Under the pieces are notes generated by a model. It was not told the DNA's origin, searched no databases, and was given only the letters and a program-made list of their open reading frames with translations. Positions 62,060 to 64,000 of a stretch of 64,000 nucleotides of DNA are shown piece by piece (positions within the stretch are counted from its first letter, which is position 1; every line of letters starts with the position of its first letter). Source of the DNA: Gonocerus acuteangulatus (Eukaryota; Arthropoda; Insecta; Hemiptera; Coreidae). The stretch is taken from positions 105,364,876 to 105,428,875 of the forward strand of contig OX328125.1 of NCBI GenBank assembly GCA_946811695.1, written 5' to 3'. The position numbers and the translations under genes are program-made.

Positions 62060-63065
62060 GTAGTCCCATTGCGGAGGATGCGGCTTGTTGCAAATTCTAG
62101 AAACTCTAACCTTTTTGGAATAGCAGTTACCGCCTTAACTAAAGTATCGAATAAGACCATTTTTCAATATATTACTTCGTCAAAGTATCGAATATGTTCG
62201 TTCGCTCGTTTGCTCCTAATCGTCATAAATTTGAGACCGTGGCAAACGGTCAAAAATGGTATATTCGTTACTTTGATTTGTAGATATCACTAATACTATA
62301 CAATTGGTACAATGCATGATGTATAATGCGTCACATTCGTTAGTTTGAAAGCATGGGCGTATATAGAAAATAATTTCGGGGGGGGGGCTGAGACCATTTC
62401 CGGTGTATGGAATACTAACAATTTAGATCTTGGAAGAGTTTTAGCCAACTTAAACGCTATTACACCCAAAATAGAATATGTTTTATGAACTAAATCATTT
62501 AATTTATTTTTAAGGATTTTATGAAATTTTTACCGATCAAATCAAAATTTCGGGGGGGGGCGCAGCCACCTCAGCCCCCCCCCCCCCCCGCCTTATATAC
62601 TCCCATGTTTGAAAGTGAAAATATTTATACAGTCAGTCAATCGGAATCAATCGAAAATACCACATTAGACAATTTGAAATGGCGATCCAAGAAAAATTAT
62701 TTATTAGAACCAAGATGATTTTTTGCTAATTAAAAAATAGTAAACAGCTCGTTCATAATATCACCTTAAAATGATTAACAATATACATAGAAAAAAATAT
62801 GTAAAATTGACCTTTTGTAATTTTGTAAAGGCACTGATTTTGGGATCACTATTAAGGCTTTATCTTGCTCTCTTGGAAAGTACCGATTTTCATATTCGAT
62901 GATTTGACATATCGTCCTTACTTTCTCAAACTATCGAATATGCAAATCCATTGAAGTAATATATTGAAAAACATTTCTTATTCGATACTTTATTTAAGGC
63001 ATTAAAGGCTATTCTGTAGGGGTTAGAGTTGCGACACTTTACGACAAGCCGTATCCTCCACTTTC
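62060..63065. mobile_element. TIR/foldback element with TATCGAATA motifs, split by a MITE
   Basis: 62070-62190 (GGAGGATGCGGCTTGTTGC, AGTATCGAATAAGACC, CAATATATTACTTCG) is inverted at 62955-63060 (TTGAAGTAATATATTG, TTATTCGATACTTTATTTAA, GACAAGCCGTATCCTCC). The CATGGGCG MITE (62352-62607) lies inside. Motifs link it to the 26220 and 49655 elements. Confidence 0.65.
62352..62607. mobile_element. hAT-type MITE, CATGGGCG family, copy 5
   Basis: Perfect 8-bp target duplication TTTGAAAG at 62344-62351 and 62608-62615. It is in inverse orientation to the other copies (TATATAGAAAATAATTTCGG first). Nested in the element at 62060-63065, so younger. Confidence 0.9.
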
Positions 63066-63589
63066 CAAGAGCGAAGTCCCGAATCTGAAAAACAAGTTTC
63101 TGCATATTCGATAGTTTTGACAAGGTAGGGGCGATATAAGCAGCATAGGTTTGTACCTATTTCACCACACCGTACCAATGTGATTTTATTGAACATTAAA
63201 TACGATCGTTTAGAACAACGAATATCCTCGTAGCCTCGGCTCCTGCCATGTTCTTTGATTGACAGTAGTATGCACACATTCCTTCGTTTCATTCGCCTGT
63301 TTGGATGGAGTATAATGGTATAAAGCCGACACTTGAAACATTCGGCAATTGATAGGATATAATCCGGATTGTAGGCAATGGAACCAGCAAACACATCCCC
63401 GACAATGAAAGTGACAGCCTTCCAAACGGCTACCGTAATCCGATTATTTAAAGCTAGATCTGTTGTACTAACAGTAGGAACGGCATTGTCATTTGGCTTT
63501 AAAATTAGGATTAGTTCAATTTTTAATTCATCCTGTACGCATGAGCTTTGCTTTAGGACGGAAGTAGGCTACATAGGCTCCACTTATAA
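63066..63589. other. no gene called
   Basis: Balanced-composition DNA (63130-63580) with short open frames on both strands; the minus frame at 63210-63425 has many Cys/His but no pattern I can name. Possibly single-copy. Confidence 0.3.
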
Positions 63590-64000
63590 AAGTCCGTCAC
63601 GCAGGAGCTGCATAACTAAGCACTTTCCTCAGAATTTGGGTAGTGTAGACTGCTTTCCAGAACAATTTGCTTAAAAAATCCTACATAAATAAAATAAAAA
63701 CATGAATAGTTCTCTTATAAATTTGTAATGAGTAACTGATCAGTTATTAATTTGCTTCCAGAGTTATGTTTACACATGGTACCTATTACACTACGTAATA
63801 AATACAAAAAAACCTCATATTATCGTATTTTGATCTAACGCAGGAACAGGATACAGTCACTCTAGTGGTAGAAAGCGCTCCTTGCGGCGGCTTTGTGAAC
63901 CTACGTCTGACGGGCTTTTCTATTGAAATAATATTACAAATTAAACCCCCGCTTTCCGATTGACCGATTCAGCTCATTTTTACAACACTTCTTTCTCATG
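63590..64000 (+). mobile_element. 1.2-kb repeat with internal units, copy 4, cut by window end
   Basis: AAAAGTCCGTCACGCAGGAG, CTTTCCTCAGAATTTGGGTA, GCGGCGGCTTTGTGAACC match 7660-8075 almost exactly, closer to copy 1 than to copies 2 and 3. It continues beyond the window. Confidence 0.85.

Overview
This window looks like repeat-rich nuclear DNA from a large animal genome, probably an arthropod. It is strongly AT-rich and full of long (TA)n tracts, poly-A/T runs and C/G homopolymers. The only recognisable coding sequence is decayed transposon protein: jockey/I-type and RTE/CR1-type LINE 3' ends, Penelope endonuclease, hAT and mariner transposase remnants, and one broken copy of a multicopy gene family carrying a SDEHGERFHQDI motif that I know from arthropods and Hydra. 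The arthropod assignment is inferred from these families. I see no operon, bacterial signal, functional tRNA or rRNA gene, or intact host gene. The window could be intergenic DNA or a large intron.

Layout. 0-5.5 kb: hAT-type MITE, LINE fragments, and an inverted-arm Penelope-like element (PLE) with a GIY-YIG endonuclease remnant. 5.8-9.6 kb: a PLE-like repeat, a class-II-tRNA-like SINE, another MITE and a 1.2-kb repeat with internal tandem units. 10-13.4 kb: an 84-bp satellite-like array, a SINE tail, a LINE with an inverted 5' part, and a small unassigned ORF. 14.4-16.2 kb: a 1.72-kb foldback element sitting inside (TA)n. 16.3-23.4 kb: further copies of the same repeats, a TIR element with an 8-bp target duplication, and a LINE with a 13-bp target duplication. 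24-31 kb: microsatellites, a 5S-derived SINE, hairpin elements, and a tandem-repeat element. 31-38.3 kb: the broken FHQDI gene, a palindromic PLE split by a LINE, two copies of a palindromic PLE-like locus about 4 kb apart, and an RTE/CR1-type LINE with a 30-bp target duplication. 38.3-47.2 kb: SINEs, a 35-bp minisatellite and a complete but internally deleted hAT element. 48-54 kb: a 124-bp tandem-unit element, PLE fragments and a TIR element. 55-64 kb: a TIR element split by a LINE whose coding region contains an in-frame triplication, a mariner relic, a PIF/Harbinger-like MITE and more copies of earlier families.

Main observation. At least eleven sites in PLE-like repeats, plus one deleted copy, match a type-I hammerhead ribozyme layout: a CUGANGA core, stem II, GAAA, a self-complementary stem III, UH, and stem I. 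Stems I and II change in sequence but stay paired between families. Hammerhead motifs are already known in Penelope elements. What is worth checking here is the number, the head-to-head (palindromic) arrangement, the extra nucleotide before stem II, and one copy that has lost just the ribozyme segment.

Also notable: a hAT MITE family (termini CATGGGCG...CGCCCATG) with three perfect 8-bp target duplications; 5S-derived and tRNA-derived SINEs sharing one 3' tail; and nested insertions that give a relative age order.
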